A DNA stretch of 64,000 nucleotides from Hungatella sp. UBA5385 (GCA_002409995.1 DHOR01000026.1:79491-143490), one strand, 5' to 3'. Positions 37,248 through 47,575 are shown, numbered from the stretch's first letter. Notes: generated by a model from the sequence alone, not told the origin. Numbers and translations are program-made.

Positions 37248-39305
37248 TTACAATACAAAGCATCCCTTTACCAGATCGGCATCGGCGCTGCTGCTGCCAA
37301 GATAAGCATCGTATTCCATCTGCTCCAGTTCCCAGCCATTCTCACCAAACCAGGTAAGCTCCTCTATGGGGCAAACAATCTCAACCGTTTTACTCTCACC
37401 GATCTCTAAGCTGACCCGCTTAAAGCCACGTAATGTTTTCACCGGACGATCAATGCTGGAATTAGAGAAACCAACGTAGAACTGCACGACTTCATCACCT
37501 GCCGCCTCACCGGTGTTCTTCACCTTACAGCAGGCAATTACATTGTCACCATCAACTTTAAAGTTAACATCCGTCATCTCAAAGTTCGTGTAGCTCAAAC
37601 CATAGCCATATGGTACCGATGGTGCGACCCCCTCTTTATCCAGCTTGGCATAGCCATGATAATAGTTATATGTAATATCTGTGGCTTCCCAGTCAACTGC
37701 AGGTAAGTCGCTTTCCTGTTTCACGATGACAAATGGCAATTTCCCGCCAGGATTTACATCACCAAACAAGGTTTCTGCAATAACAGTACCACCTTCCATA
37801 CCCGGATAATACGCCATTAAAATAGCCGGTGCTGCAGCTTTCCATTCTTCAATCATCATCATATTGCCTCCGATCAGAACCACTGCCATCTGCTCATTGA
37901 CCTTTGAAACCGCCTGAATCAGTGCGATCTCCTCTGCCTTCAGTCCCAATGATTTAATCCGGTCGCCTCCTTGTGCCAAAAAGCCTTCATCATCGCTTGG
38001 AGCGATATACTCACCCTCGTCACTGTGATTATAGCCTGCCACAACAATAACAACATCGGCTTCCCCGGCAATTTGTCTGGCGTGTTCTAGATCCTCGCCG
38101 CTGTAATATACGACTTCGCTCTCCGGAAGCAGCTTTGTAACGCCTGCCAGCGGAGTCACCACATAAGGCGGAAATACCCGGGAGGAGCCATGATCGCCAA
38201 TGTTCTCTACATTACCCAAAGTGCCCAATATCGCAACCTTTTTAGCTGTGGCTTTGTTAAAGGGCAGGGTGTGGTTATCATTCTTAATCAAGGTCATGGA
38301 CTTCTCGGCTACCTCTTTTGCAAGGGCAATATGATCAAGACAGGCCACCTGTTTACGTGGGTATTCTTCCGGATCTTCGGCTTCTGTAAAGGCCAGCAGT
38401 GTACGGATAATCCGCAAAACAGCATCGTCAATCTTGCTTTCCGGTACTTCCCCCGCTCTGACTGCATGAACCAGATTCTCGCCATAAAAATGGGTGTCGC
38501 ACATCTCCACATCAAGACCAGCATTGGCTGCCCTGGTGGTATGCTTGGTTCCCCACATAAAATCACTGACTACAAAACCGTCAAAATCCCATTCGCCCTT
38601 TAGCACATCGGTCAACAGATATTTCTGCTGTCCACACATTGTATGCTGATAGCTGTTATAGGCACTCATCACACTGGCTGCCCCTGCCTTAATACAGCGT
38701 TCGAAATGGCGCAGGTAAACTTCCCGCTCAGTTCGCTTATCAGCCTGTACGCTGACGGTAAAACGACCGTTTTCCATGCTGTTAAAAGCAAAATGCTTAA
38801 TGCAGGCAATGACGTTGTGTTTCTGAATTCCTTCTACCAGTGCCTGTCCCATAATCCCCAGGTGGAAATCATCCTCGCCATACACTTCCTGGCTGCGTCC
38901 CCAGCCCGGATTGTAAGGCAGATTGATGCAGACACCGCCAAAATAATTACCGCCATAGGCCCGGATTTCTCTGGCAATTGCTTCACCTACCCGGCTCTCT
39001 AAATCAATGTCAAAGGTTGCACCGCGAGCCATAGTTACCGGAAAGCAAGTACTTTTTTCAACCACCACTCCGCGAGGACCGTCACAAAACTTCAGCTCTG
39101 GCACACCATAGGTTTCGTTGCCGCCGGCCGGATAGGGATATACATTATAATGATTATCTGCCGTCGGATGACTGAAGGCTTCTGCATTCTCTTCCACCGA
39201 TGCCCGGCCGCTCATTAGATATACCTTTTCTTCCAGACTCATCTGAGCCACTATCTTTTTTGCCCTTTCAGTATAAGAAAGACGATATTGCTTTGTACAT
39301 TTCAT
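37248..39305 (-). CDS. Cytoplasmic GH3 beta-glucosidase
   Basis: 685 residues without a signal peptide. The GH3 N-terminal barrel has CDGPRGV (75-80), KHF (170-172) and the nucleophile Asp248 in GFVVSDFMWGT. The C-terminal domain has GYNHSDEGEYIAPSDDEG and NPGGKLPFV, and a fibronectin-III-like end (DEVVQFYVGF). It hydrolyses a beta-glucoside or other beta-glycoside inside the cell. Its position between the binding-protein and permease genes, with tight spacing, suggests that it acts on the imported molecule. Confidence 0.9.
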   Translation of the reverse strand: MKCTKQYRLSYTERAKKIVAQMSLEEKVYLMSGRASVEENAEAFSHPTADNHYNVYPYPAGGNETYGVPELKFCDGPRGVVVEKSTCFPVTMARGATFDIDLESRVGEAIAREIRAYGGNYFGGVCINLPYNPGWGRSQEVYGEDDFHLGIMGQALVEGIQKHNVIACIKHFAFNSMENGRFTVSVQADKRTEREVYLRHFERCIKAGAASVMSAYNSYQHTMCGQQKYLLTDVLKGEWDFDGFVVSDFMWGTKHTTRAANAGLDVEMCDTHFYGENLVHAVRAGEVPESKIDDAVLRIIRTLLAFTEAEDPEEYPRKQVACLDHIALAKEVAEKSMTLIKNDNHTLPFNKATAKKVAILGTLGNVENIGDHGSSRVFPPYVVTPLAGVTKLLPESEVVYYSGEDLEHARQIAGEADVVIVVAGYNHSDEGEYIAPSDDEGFLAQGGDRIKSLGLKAEEIALIQAVSKVNEQMAVVLIGGNMMMIEEWKAAAPAILMAYYPGMEGGTVIAETLFGDVNPGGKLPFVIVKQESDLPAVDWEATDITYNYYHGYAKLDKEGVAPSVPYGYGLSYTNFEMTDVNFKVDGDNVIACCKVKNTGEAAGDEVVQFYVGFSNSSIDRPVKTLRGFKRVSLEIGESKTVEIVCPIEELTWFGENGWELEQMEYDAYLGSSSADADLVKGCFVL

Positions 39306-39323
39306 ATTATATTCTCCTTTTCA

Positions 39324-40454
39324 TTATTCTAAAGATTCACCATTATCGACCCTGGCGATAAATTCTTCAATCAGACGAGTTCGATTATTACTGCTCCATA
39401 CTGCATCGTGAGGAATCTGATTTAGTTCTGAAGGTGATACCAGACCATCAGCAATCCTGGCATTGACATTTAATGCTACAACGTTGGCTTTGGCTTCAAT
39501 AAATACTTCCTGTCCCCTTACCGACATAATCCAGTCAATAAAGGTCTTAGCATTATCAAGCTCATCTGCAGGGCCATTGTTGATAATCGCCATAGCAATA
39601 ATCTCATAACCGGTGCCATCTTCCGGATACACGATTTCGATGGGATAACCCTGATTCTTAGCGGAAAGTCCTGCCTGATCATACATAATGCCAATCGCAG
39701 CCTCACCTAATGCAACTTCCATTGCCGGTGCCGCACCGGACTTGGTATATTGTCTGATGTTATTTTTGAGTGCCAACAAGTAATCAAAAGCCTGATCCTC
39801 CCCCATCATTTCAACCAGAGAAGCCATGATGGTATATCCGGTTCCGGCTGTGGATGGATGAGAAATGGAAATCTGATCCTTAAATTCCGGTTTTAATAAA
39901 TCTGCCCAACAGGTGGGATACTCCAGTCCATTTGCATCAAACCATTCCGTATTGCAGGCATAGGATATGGAACAAGTTGTCATCGGACTCCAATAGCCGG
40001 CCTCATCAAGCGAATCTTCCGGGAAATTCTCAGATTCCGGCGATATATAGGGGTAAAAAAGTCCATCCTGAGACGCCATAATAAAAGTATCCGAAGATGC
40101 TGAAACCATCAGGGAGGCCTGTGGATTATCCTTTTCGGCTGTTACTCGTGCCAGCATTTCACCGGCGGAAAGCCGCACATAATCAATCTTGATTCCGGTA
40201 TCCTGTTCAAAAGCATTAAAATAAACCGGTAACTCGGCCTCTGGCCAGGCTGTATAAATCGTTAGTTTTTTCGAGCCTCCGGCTATTGGTTCCCTGGATT
40301 CGGTGCTGCCAGCTGCAGCAGTCGCTGCAGAATCGGTGGCTGCGGTTGTTGCGGCGGCCTGAGTACCTGATGATGGACTTCTTCCACATGCGGTAAGTAT
40401 CATAACAGTTCCTAATGCTAATGCGATGATTTTTCTCTTACTATTCTTTTTCAT
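39324..40454 (-). CDS. ABC substrate-binding lipoprotein (FbpA/AfuA-like)
   Basis: 376 residues. The signal peptide ends in lipobox LTACG (about residues 20-24) and an Ala/Thr-rich linker follows. The body (KLTIYTAWPEAELPVYFNAFEQDTGIKIDYVRLSAGEMLARV) is of the type II periplasmic fold seen in ferric-iron, 2-aminoethylphosphonate and AfuA sugar-phosphate binders. The tyrosine pair of iron binders is not obvious, which favours an anionic sugar over iron. First gene of the operon and divergent from the sensor genes. Confidence 0.88.
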   Translation of the reverse strand: MKKNSKRKIIALALGTVMILTACGRSPSSGTQAAATTAATDSAATAAAGSTESREPIAGGSKKLTIYTAWPEAELPVYFNAFEQDTGIKIDYVRLSAGEMLARVTAEKDNPQASLMVSASSDTFIMASQDGLFYPYISPESENFPEDSLDEAGYWSPMTTCSISYACNTEWFDANGLEYPTCWADLLKPEFKDQISISHPSTAGTGYTIMASLVEMMGEDQAFDYLLALKNNIRQYTKSGAAPAMEVALGEAAIGIMYDQAGLSAKNQGYPIEIVYPEDGTGYEIIAMAIINNGPADELDNAKTFIDWIMSVRGQEVFIEAKANVVALNVNARIADGLVSPSELNQIPHDAVWSSNNRTRLIEEFIARVDNGESLE

Positions 40455-40755
40455 GCTTCCTCCTTGTGACCCGACTTCTCTGGGTATTATGGTTGTGAAT
40501 CAATTTCCAACCAATCTCTCTGCTTTCCTTTGCATAATACTTATTTTGTTACTCATTTATCCATATGATGATCATCTGTGTTGGAGCCATTGTATCACTA
40601 ATCACAGCAAAAAGCTGTCCACGTTTTTATGATAATTATTTTAAATATCCGGGGAAATAATACGATATCTTTTTTGTCTTGGTTCCGGGCAAATATTATG
40701 TTATTATGTATTTATTCAGGATGTATTCAGATTAATTATAAGGAACGATATACTT
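40455..40755. promoter_or_regulatory. Divergent control region of the glycoside cassette
   Basis: 301 bp between the transporter operon and the sensor operon. It holds a perfect 10-bp palindrome GATGATCATC (40567-40576) and a 5-bp inverted repeat with a 5-bp loop (40604-40618). Clear -35/-10 pairs were not found on either strand. The binding site of the YesN-like regulator is probably here. Confidence 0.4.
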
Positions 40756-41727
40756 ATGGAGAAAAAAAACAGTCTGAGATTAATCATTTTAGGACTTTTT
40801 ATTACAATTGTATTTACAGCCATTCTTATTTCCTATGGCTGGGTTGTTCGTGGTCCGGGTGGAACAGAAACTGAATCCTCGATTGTTTGGGGGATCGTTT
40901 TTACCGAATCAGAGGACAACTGGCAGGCTTCCTTACAAAATTCATTCGAAAGTGCTGCTAAATCCGCCGGTATCAAAGTAATCAGTATCTATGCAGACCG
41001 TTCACAAAACTCACAAATTACAGCAATCCGCTCACTCATTGCCTTTCGTGCTGATGTCATCTCCTTTTCTCCAATTGTATCAAGTGGTTGGGAAAACGTT
41101 ATGTCAGAGGTCTGTTCTGCCGGAATTCCCATCCTGGTATTTAATAAAAATATCTCTGAAAGAGAAACTCCAATGCCAATTCATTATATAGGCTATGACT
41201 ATATCCGGGCCGGTGAGCTGTTGGCTGCCAACATTCTTAATGACATTCCTGAGGATGCCATTCTTGCCGAGCTTTGCGGCACTACCAGCGCCAGCACCGT
41301 TCTTGAGATCTCCCGCGGGCTGCGCAATGTCCTCCATACAGACAGACGATGGAACATTGATTTTTCAGTCAATACCGACTATATGCAGTCGTTGTCTAAG
41401 GAAATGGCCGGTCGGCTGCTTAATAATGACTGGAGTGTGGATGTGGTCATCTGTCACAGTGATGCGATTACTCTGGGTGCCATTGCCGCAATTGAAGAAG
41501 CCGGTCTAACTCCCGGTGAGGATATCCTGGTATACGCCATAGGGGGTTCTCCTGAGGTTATCCGGCTCGTCGAAGCAGGTAAGGTAAATTGCCTGATTCA
41601 ATGTGATTTGACTGACATCGGTACTGAAGCCGCCACATGTGTTCGTGAGTTGATGGACAATGAAGCCATCTCACAACCAGCCACAGCTTTCCTGCCACTA
41701 ACGACTTTGAATGCCTATGAAAGGTAA
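40756..41727 (+). CDS. Membrane-anchored sugar-binding sensor protein
   Basis: 323 residues. One N-terminal membrane segment (about 8-30) is not followed by a lipobox, so the protein stays anchored. The remainder is a periplasmic-binding type I fold (IVWGIVFTESEDNWQASLQNSFESAAKSAG; FSPIVSSGWENVMSEV; HSDAITLGAIAAIEEAG), as in ribose- or galactose-binding proteins. It is the first gene of a three-gene sensing unit and overlaps the kinase frame, which fits a role in passing the ligand signal to the kinase. Confidence 0.85.
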   Translation: MEKKNSLRLIILGLFITIVFTAILISYGWVVRGPGGTETESSIVWGIVFTESEDNWQASLQNSFESAAKSAGIKVISIYADRSQNSQITAIRSLIAFRADVISFSPIVSSGWENVMSEVCSAGIPILVFNKNISERETPMPIHYIGYDYIRAGELLAANILNDIPEDAILAELCGTTSASTVLEISRGLRNVLHTDRRWNIDFSVNTDYMQSLSKEMAGRLLNNDWSVDVVICHSDAITLGAIAAIEEAGLTPGEDILVYAIGGSPEVIRLVEAGKVNCLIQCDLTDIGTEAATCVRELMDNEAISQPATAFLPLTTLNAYER

Positions 41728-41737
41728 GATAAGCCTG

Positions 41738-43180
41738 ATGAAGCATAACAGCAAATCCCCGAAAAGCATCCGGGGTATATTAGGAGAAACCTATCTGACT
41801 ATCTCCCTCATAATCTTTATTCCGGTTGTATTCCTGTTTCTCATTGCTCTGATTATGCCGCTGCGCTATAACCTTCTCATTGAAAATATGGAATATGCTA
41901 TTTTGTTGCGTGAAAATGCTTATTCAAGCTTAAAAAAAGAAGTCTGGGAAATTGTCTCCGGGCAGAAGGAATTCAACGAAGGAAGACAATATACAATCCT
42001 GCAGGAGAATGAAAAACAACTAGCTTCACTTTATAATTATAATAATCAGACCTCTCAATATCTGGAAGCAGCCATCTATGGCAACAGTACCATTATGGTT
42101 TATGTTGATACCCTGGACATGCAGATGTGCACCAATATGGCAGTTTCTTATCAGATCTCCACCTATCAGGAGATCATTGATGTGGTTAATTTAATCGATG
42201 AAGTGCTTCAGCTTTACATCAATGAATGTACCAGTGCCATTACTGAACTCAATCATATTCTGCGTAATATTACCTTCCTGGCTTTGGCCATGGTAGTCCT
42301 TTTGATTCTCCTCATTATCCAGTATCTGTACCGATCACTGGGACGTGTCAATGAAACCATCCGGCAGCCGATTATAAAGCTTGAGGATATGGCCATCCAG
42401 ATTGCAGGCGGTAACTTAGATGCCAGCCTTGAAGAGGCTGAGATTTTAGAACTGGAACATTTAGTTAATAATTTAAATATTATGGCCCGACAGATTCATA
42501 CCTACATCGAAAAGGAAGTTGAGCATCAGCATCTGCTGCAAAAAGCCCAAATGCGAGCCCTTCAGGAACAGATTAAGCCACACTTTATTTATAACACTCT
42601 TGATACCATTGTCTGGCTGGCTGAGGAACAGGATAATGATCGAGTGATTGATGTAACCATGGCCTTTACTGATTATCTGCGTCTGGCCCTGAATCAGGGG
42701 AACGACTATACAACAGTTGAAACCGAAATTCAGCACGTAAAAAGCTACTTAGCCATTCAATCTGTCCGCTATAGCAGCAAAATGTCTTATGAAGTAGATA
42801 TTGACCCGGAAATCTATCCATATCCGATTTTAAAGCTGCTACTCCAACCTCTGGTTGAAAACAGTATTTATCATGGCATCAAGAAAAAGCATACACGTGG
42901 CACCATCCGTATATCCGGCGGATTCAAGAATCCGGATACAATATATTTTATGGTAGAGGATTCCGGCATTGGCATGACTCCCGAGCAGCTTGCCAGTTTG
43001 AAAAAACGGTTGGATAATTCCTATAGCGGCAAGGATACCAGTGTCGGCCTTCTAAATGTCAACCGGCGCCTCCATTTATATTACCAATGCAGCGGGATTG
43101 TTATTGAAAGCGTCTACGGTGAAGGAACACAAGTCTCCTTTGAAATACCACTGAATGAAGCTGCTCACTTAAGTATATAA
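41738..43180 (+). CDS. YesM-like sensor histidine kinase
   Basis: 480 residues from the ATG at 41738; two earlier in-frame ATGs (41711, 41717) are also possible because the gene overlaps the preceding one. Two membrane segments (near 22-44 and 180-205) enclose an external domain. A HAMP region follows, then the His_kinase H-box with its His in QIKPHFIYNTLD, and the ATPase domain (PLVENSIYHGI, DSGIGM, VGLLNVNRRLHLYY). It should phosphorylate the following regulator. Confidence 0.9.
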   Translation: MKHNSKSPKSIRGILGETYLTISLIIFIPVVFLFLIALIMPLRYNLLIENMEYAILLRENAYSSLKKEVWEIVSGQKEFNEGRQYTILQENEKQLASLYNYNNQTSQYLEAAIYGNSTIMVYVDTLDMQMCTNMAVSYQISTYQEIIDVVNLIDEVLQLYINECTSAITELNHILRNITFLALAMVVLLILLIIQYLYRSLGRVNETIRQPIIKLEDMAIQIAGGNLDASLEEAEILELEHLVNNLNIMARQIHTYIEKEVEHQHLLQKAQMRALQEQIKPHFIYNTLDTIVWLAEEQDNDRVIDVTMAFTDYLRLALNQGNDYTTVETEIQHVKSYLAIQSVRYSSKMSYEVDIDPEIYPYPILKLLLQPLVENSIYHGIKKKHTRGTIRISGGFKNPDTIYFMVEDSGIGMTPEQLASLKKRLDNSYSGKDTSVGLLNVNRRLHLYYQCSGIVIESVYGEGTQVSFEIPLNEAAHLSI

Positions 43181-43259
43181 AATCCTTTAAGTGATAACGA
43201 GGTGTAACACCGTATGGTATACCAATATGCCCAAAAAACCGGGCAGGAAAGAGGTAAGC

Positions 43260-44840
43260 ATGATTAAAATTTTTGTTGTCGATGATGAAGATATTATCCG
43301 CACCGGTATCCGCAATTCAATCGAAAGGCTGAATAGTGACTACTATGTATGTGGCGAAGCGGATAATGGCGAAATCGCTTTGCCTCTTATCCAGGAACTC
43401 AAGCCCGATATTTTATTAGTGGATATCGAAATGCCTTTTATGGATGGCCTTGAATTGGCTGCAATCGTTAAAAAATCTTTGCCCTGGATGCGCATTGCTG
43501 TTATCAGCGGACATGATGAGTTTGCTTATGCCCAACAGGCACTGAATATTGGGGTTGACTCTTATCTTCTAAAGCCGGTTAATTCCCATAAACTGATGAA
43601 ACTCCTGCAAGATTTAACCGAACATATGGAAAAAGATAAACAAAACCTGCTTTATATGTCTGAAAAGCAAAAACACCAGGAGCTTGAAAAAATCCTGTCT
43701 GCAGAACACTTACTTAGCAGAATGGTAGTCGGTGCTGCCTCAGTGGATTCCATATCACAATTTGCCAGCCAGCATCACCTGACCTTACTGGCGGCCAGAT
43801 ACATTGTCTGTAGTGCCCATTTAGATGGGTTACACGAGGAAAAGCTCAACAATTGCCGGCTGCTTTGCAAGAAACTATTTGATACCCGTAAAGATGTTCT
43901 ATCCTTTTTTAAAGGTGTGGATAATCTGGTCTTAATCATCACTGGTAATACCGAAGATGACCTGCGAGAAACCGCCTTTGAAATTGCCCACCAGCTGAGA
44001 CATGAGCTGGAACGGCTCTTATTCATTGATGCTGTCATCGGAGTTGGCTCGATCGTTACCCACATTACCCAGATCCCCGCCTCCTACAAAATTGCACACA
44101 GCATTTTTGTCCGTGGTATCATGAACCCGGAAATCAAAATCATTCTTGCTGCCGATCTGCCTGAAACAGCCGCAGCGTTTCAACCGGAGGTCACTCTAGA
44201 TATGGATCTGCAGGGGAGGCTGCGTTATGCCACCAAGAAGGATCTGGCTCATATTATTGATCTGCATTTTGGTATGGAAAACAACATTTCGGCTGACAGT
44301 ATCCTGTTTCGCTATTATCAGCTGACTGATTTAGTGGTTACAGTTAAGAGACTGCTTCACGAATTTAATATTGACGTGGATATTGACATTGATATTGACC
44401 AGCCCCAGAATCTTCTAAATATTGCCAACTCGTGGGATGAACTGCATCATGTATCTATGAATATGTTAACAAAGTTTATCAAACTGCGTGACAACCAGGG
44501 CGGACATACGAATCATAGCCATGTATTGTGCGCCTGTGAAATCATCAATGAAAACTATCACGATGTTACCATCTCCTTGCATACGGTTGCTGCTGAAATT
44601 GGCTTTTCACCAAACTATTTCAGCGCCCTGTTCTCACAACAAACAGGTCAGACCTTTATCGATTATTTAACAAATCGCCGGATTGCCGTTGCCAAAGAAC
44701 TGCTGGGAGACAAACAGAATCGGCTGCATGATATTGCAGAACGAGTCGGATACAATGACTCACATTATTTCAGCTATGTATTTAAAAAGACTTGCGGAAT
44801 TAGTCCCAGAGAGTATCGGAATTCTCTTGCTGAGGATTGA
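43260..44840 (+). CDS. YesN-like response regulator with AraC HTH
   Basis: 526 residues from the ATG at 43260, preceded by GAGG; 23 extra codons upstream are unlikely. The N-terminal receiver has DDED and phospho-acceptor Asp in DILLVDIEMPFMDG (near 55), and the conserved Lys in LLKPVN. A long middle region (about 140-410) follows. The C-terminal AraC domain has two HTH units (ISLHTVAAEIGFSPNYFSALF and LHDIAERVGYNDSHYFSYVFKKTCGISPREYR). It probably activates the divergent transporter operon. Confidence 0.92.
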   Translation: MIKIFVVDDEDIIRTGIRNSIERLNSDYYVCGEADNGEIALPLIQELKPDILLVDIEMPFMDGLELAAIVKKSLPWMRIAVISGHDEFAYAQQALNIGVDSYLLKPVNSHKLMKLLQDLTEHMEKDKQNLLYMSEKQKHQELEKILSAEHLLSRMVVGAASVDSISQFASQHHLTLLAARYIVCSAHLDGLHEEKLNNCRLLCKKLFDTRKDVLSFFKGVDNLVLIITGNTEDDLRETAFEIAHQLRHELERLLFIDAVIGVGSIVTHITQIPASYKIAHSIFVRGIMNPEIKIILAADLPETAAAFQPEVTLDMDLQGRLRYATKKDLAHIIDLHFGMENNISADSILFRYYQLTDLVVTVKRLLHEFNIDVDIDIDIDQPQNLLNIANSWDELHHVSMNMLTKFIKLRDNQGGHTNHSHVLCACEIINENYHDVTISLHTVAAEIGFSPNYFSALFSQQTGQTFIDYLTNRRIAVAKELLGDKQNRLHDIAERVGYNDSHYFSYVFKKTCGISPREYRNSLAED

Positions 44841-44889
44841 AGGATTTTTAGGTAACGAGGTGCTAGTGTTAAATTTCTCCACAATTAAC

Positions 44890-44935
44890 AAAAAGCAAGC
44901 AGGAAGGCTGGCATAGCCCAATTGCTTGCTTTTTT
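44890..44935 (+). terminator. Terminator after the sensor operon
   Basis: AAAAGCAAGC (44891-44900) pairs with GCTTGCTTTT (44924-44933), with a T-run. Confidence 0.8.
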
Positions 44936-45043
44936 AATCCGGAAACTTCCATCATTCTATTTTCATTACCCATAGGTGTTCATGGCAAATTCACCGTTTT
45001 CCCTTTCGGCGTTGTATACAAAGGGATTCCTCTCCATGTCTGT

Positions 45044-46753
45044 TTAGGGTAACTTATAATTCCGAATAACAATCTGAAGACTTCGATTTCCATTATATTC
45101 ATTGATGTTAGGATAATAAATCACATCAATCTTTCTCTTATTACCTAACTCCTCCATAAATCCATCACCATCGCCAAATATCATCCCATCCATAGGAGTT
45201 CCCTGCTCCGTAGCTAGGGAAAGCCGGACAACATTTCTATTTTTGCCAAAAACTCTGGCGCTTCGAATATGTAAATTCTTTTGTGCAAATAAAGGCTTTT
45301 CATTTCCCTGCCCAAATGGCTCCAACACTTCCAGCTCCTGAATCAGAGGCTCACTGATATACTCCAAAGGCATAGGAACATCAATCCAAACCCTTTTTAT
45401 AAAGTCATCTTCTGTCAAATGTGATTCTTCATTAAGCCTTCTGCGCAGCTCATCCACATTCTCCTTTTTTAGTGAAAGACCTGCTGCCATGGGATGACCT
45501 CCAAACTTCAGCAGTAAATCCTTTACCGAAACAAGGGCCTCAAACATATGATACTGATCTATGGACCTTCCAGAACCCTTGACTCCCTCTTCTCCGTCAG
45601 TGAGCACAAAAGCCGGCTTCTGAAACTGCTCTCTCAGCCTTCCTGCAATAATTCCTGCCAGAGACTCATGACACTCCGGCAGATAGACCACCAGCACACT
45701 GTCATTTAGATAATATTCATTGACCAGTTCTACGGCTTCATCTGTTCCCTTCTTGGTCATATCCTTTCTCTGGTCATTTAATTCCTTTAATTCAAGAGCC
45801 ATACGGTCGGCTTCCTCATCATCTTCACATAGAAGGAGTGACAATGCCAGCTTTGCCGTCAGAAGCCGTCCTCCAGCGTTTAAACATGGCCCTATAACAA
45901 ATCCGATCTGATATCCGGTAATACAATCCTTATCCAGATCATTTTTCTCTATCAGCTTCAGCAGCCCCTTGCTCTGACTTTTACCAATCCGCTTTAATCC
46001 TTCTTTTACAATAATACGATTCTCATCCTGAAGCTTCATCACATCACCAACTGTAGCAATAGCTGCAAATTCCAGCATACCAAGCCACTCCTCCTTTGGT
46101 ATGCCATAAGCCTCGTAAAGGGCTCCTGCCAGCTTATACGCCACCATTCCGCCGCATATCTCAGGATAGGGATAATTACATTCCTCCTGCTTAGGATTCA
46201 CCACAGCATCAGCAGGCGGCAGAATCTCTTTTCCATCCTCTTTCATAATATCATGATGATCTGTGATTAACACAGTAAGCCCCAGCTCCTTTGCCAGAGC
46301 GATCTGGTCAACTGCTGCAATTCCATTGTCACAGGTTAAAATGGTATCAATTCCCTGGTCTGCAGCTGCCTGAATAATAGACTTATTAATGCCATATCCG
46401 TCCTTAATTCTGTCCGGAATCTCATAGTCCACCTCAGCACCTACCCGTTTTAGGGCCTTATATAAAATGTAGGTAGAGCAGACACCGTCAATATCATAAT
46501 CTCCAACAATTCTGACTCTCTTGCCCTCACTGATCTTCTGCTTTAATATTTCTATAGTTTTATCCATATCTTTCAGCAAATGAGGACTGTACATATCGTT
46601 GATCGTTCCCCTCAAATACTTCTCCACTGCATCATCACCGCATATATCCCTGTTGCGAATAATTCTGGCAGTTACAGGATTAATTGAGTGGACTTTGCCC
46701 AACTCCTGAAAATCCGCTTTTTTTGTATGTAGCATCCACTGTTCCTGTACCAT
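45044..46753 (-). CDS. recJ: Single-stranded-DNA-specific exonuclease RecJ
   Basis: 569 residues. DHH-family motifs VGDYDIDGVCSTYIL (near 80), ITDHHDIM (near 166) and a DHHA1 domain with VKGSGRSIDQYHMFEALVSVKDLLLKFGGHPMAAGL are present. It degrades single-stranded DNA 5' to 3' in recombination and mismatch repair. GGAGA precedes the ATG. Length is normal for Gram-positive RecJ. Confidence 0.95.
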   Translation of the reverse strand: MVQEQWMLHTKKADFQELGKVHSINPVTARIIRNRDICGDDAVEKYLRGTINDMYSPHLLKDMDKTIEILKQKISEGKRVRIVGDYDIDGVCSTYILYKALKRVGAEVDYEIPDRIKDGYGINKSIIQAAADQGIDTILTCDNGIAAVDQIALAKELGLTVLITDHHDIMKEDGKEILPPADAVVNPKQEECNYPYPEICGGMVAYKLAGALYEAYGIPKEEWLGMLEFAAIATVGDVMKLQDENRIIVKEGLKRIGKSQSKGLLKLIEKNDLDKDCITGYQIGFVIGPCLNAGGRLLTAKLALSLLLCEDDEEADRMALELKELNDQRKDMTKKGTDEAVELVNEYYLNDSVLVVYLPECHESLAGIIAGRLREQFQKPAFVLTDGEEGVKGSGRSIDQYHMFEALVSVKDLLLKFGGHPMAAGLSLKKENVDELRRRLNEESHLTEDDFIKRVWIDVPMPLEYISEPLIQELEVLEPFGQGNEKPLFAQKNLHIRSARVFGKNRNVVRLSLATEQGTPMDGMIFGDGDGFMEELGNKRKIDVIYYPNINEYNGNRSLQIVIRNYKLP

Positions 46754-46786
46754 GATTTCATCTCCTTGTAATTAAACTCTATGCAT

Positions 46787-47575
46787 TTAAACTCCATATA
46801 TTAGATTAATTTTTTCCCCATAGTCCTTTAACTGCTTTCTTCTCTGTTTATAATCGGGAAGATAGTTCTCCACAACACCCCAGAAGTCACTGGAGTGATC
46901 CATATGAAACCGATGACCCAGCTCATGAACTACAACATAGTCCGCCAGCTCCTCAGGCAGAAGTACAAGCTTCCAGTTAAAGTTTAAATTTCCTTTTGTG
47001 CTGCAGCTTCCCCATCTGGTGGCCTGATCCCGTATGGAAATTCTTGCAAATGAAGTGCCCATTCTCTGAGCCCACAGTGTAGTTTTCTTCACCAGATAGT
47101 CCTTGGCCTGCTTTTTATACCACTGCTCCACAGAAGCTTTCACCCACTGCTCTATGTCAGGTTCCTGACTTTCATTTCCCCCATCCGGCGGTCTGCCAAC
47201 CACTCTGATATCCTCTCCAGTCTCCCAAACCTCAACTCCACGTCCGGTTTTCTTTATGTATACAAGAAGTCTTTTCTTCTCTCCATGTAACAGCACCTCT
47301 GCTCCATCTACCCAGTGAAATTCTTCCTGCATTGCACGGGCTTCTTTCACCCGCATCACCTGATTGTATATCCAATTCTTATTTTTGATAACAAAATCGT
47401 GGCCCGTCTGCCATGACAGTCCTACTGGCAAACGCACCACTATCTCGCTGTTTTTTAGAATCTGCAAAGCTACGGTTTTCCGTCTTGATTTGATCATATG
47501 GTATGGAAATTCCACACCTTCTTCGTATACCAGTATTCCTTCAGATTCTTGTTTTTGATTATTATTTGTTCGCAT
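46787..47575 (-). CDS. YgjP-like (DUF45) zinc metallopeptidase
   Basis: 262 residues. HELGHRFHMDHSSDFW carries the HExxH zinc motif with a third His, preceded by RWGSCSTKGNLNFNWKLVLLP, the YgjP/DUF45 signature. It is likely cytoplasmic. An ORF start with GAGGG precedes the ATG. A small hairpin (47602-47619) and an extended -10 (TGGTATACT, near 47655-47663) lie upstream. Confidence 0.9.
   Translation of the reverse strand: MRTNNNQKQESEGILVYEEGVEFPYHMIKSRRKTVALQILKNSEIVVRLPVGLSWQTGHDFVIKNKNWIYNQVMRVKEARAMQEEFHWVDGAEVLLHGEKKRLLVYIKKTGRGVEVWETGEDIRVVGRPPDGGNESQEPDIEQWVKASVEQWYKKQAKDYLVKKTTLWAQRMGTSFARISIRDQATRWGSCSTKGNLNFNWKLVLLPEELADYVVVHELGHRFHMDHSSDFWGVVENYLPDYKQRRKQLKDYGEKINLIYGV

Noticed and set aside
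39324..40454. Simple ferric-iron uptake system
   Set aside because: The GH3 gene inside the operon, the sugar-binding sensor and the lack of an obvious tyrosine pair make an iron role less likely, although not excluded.
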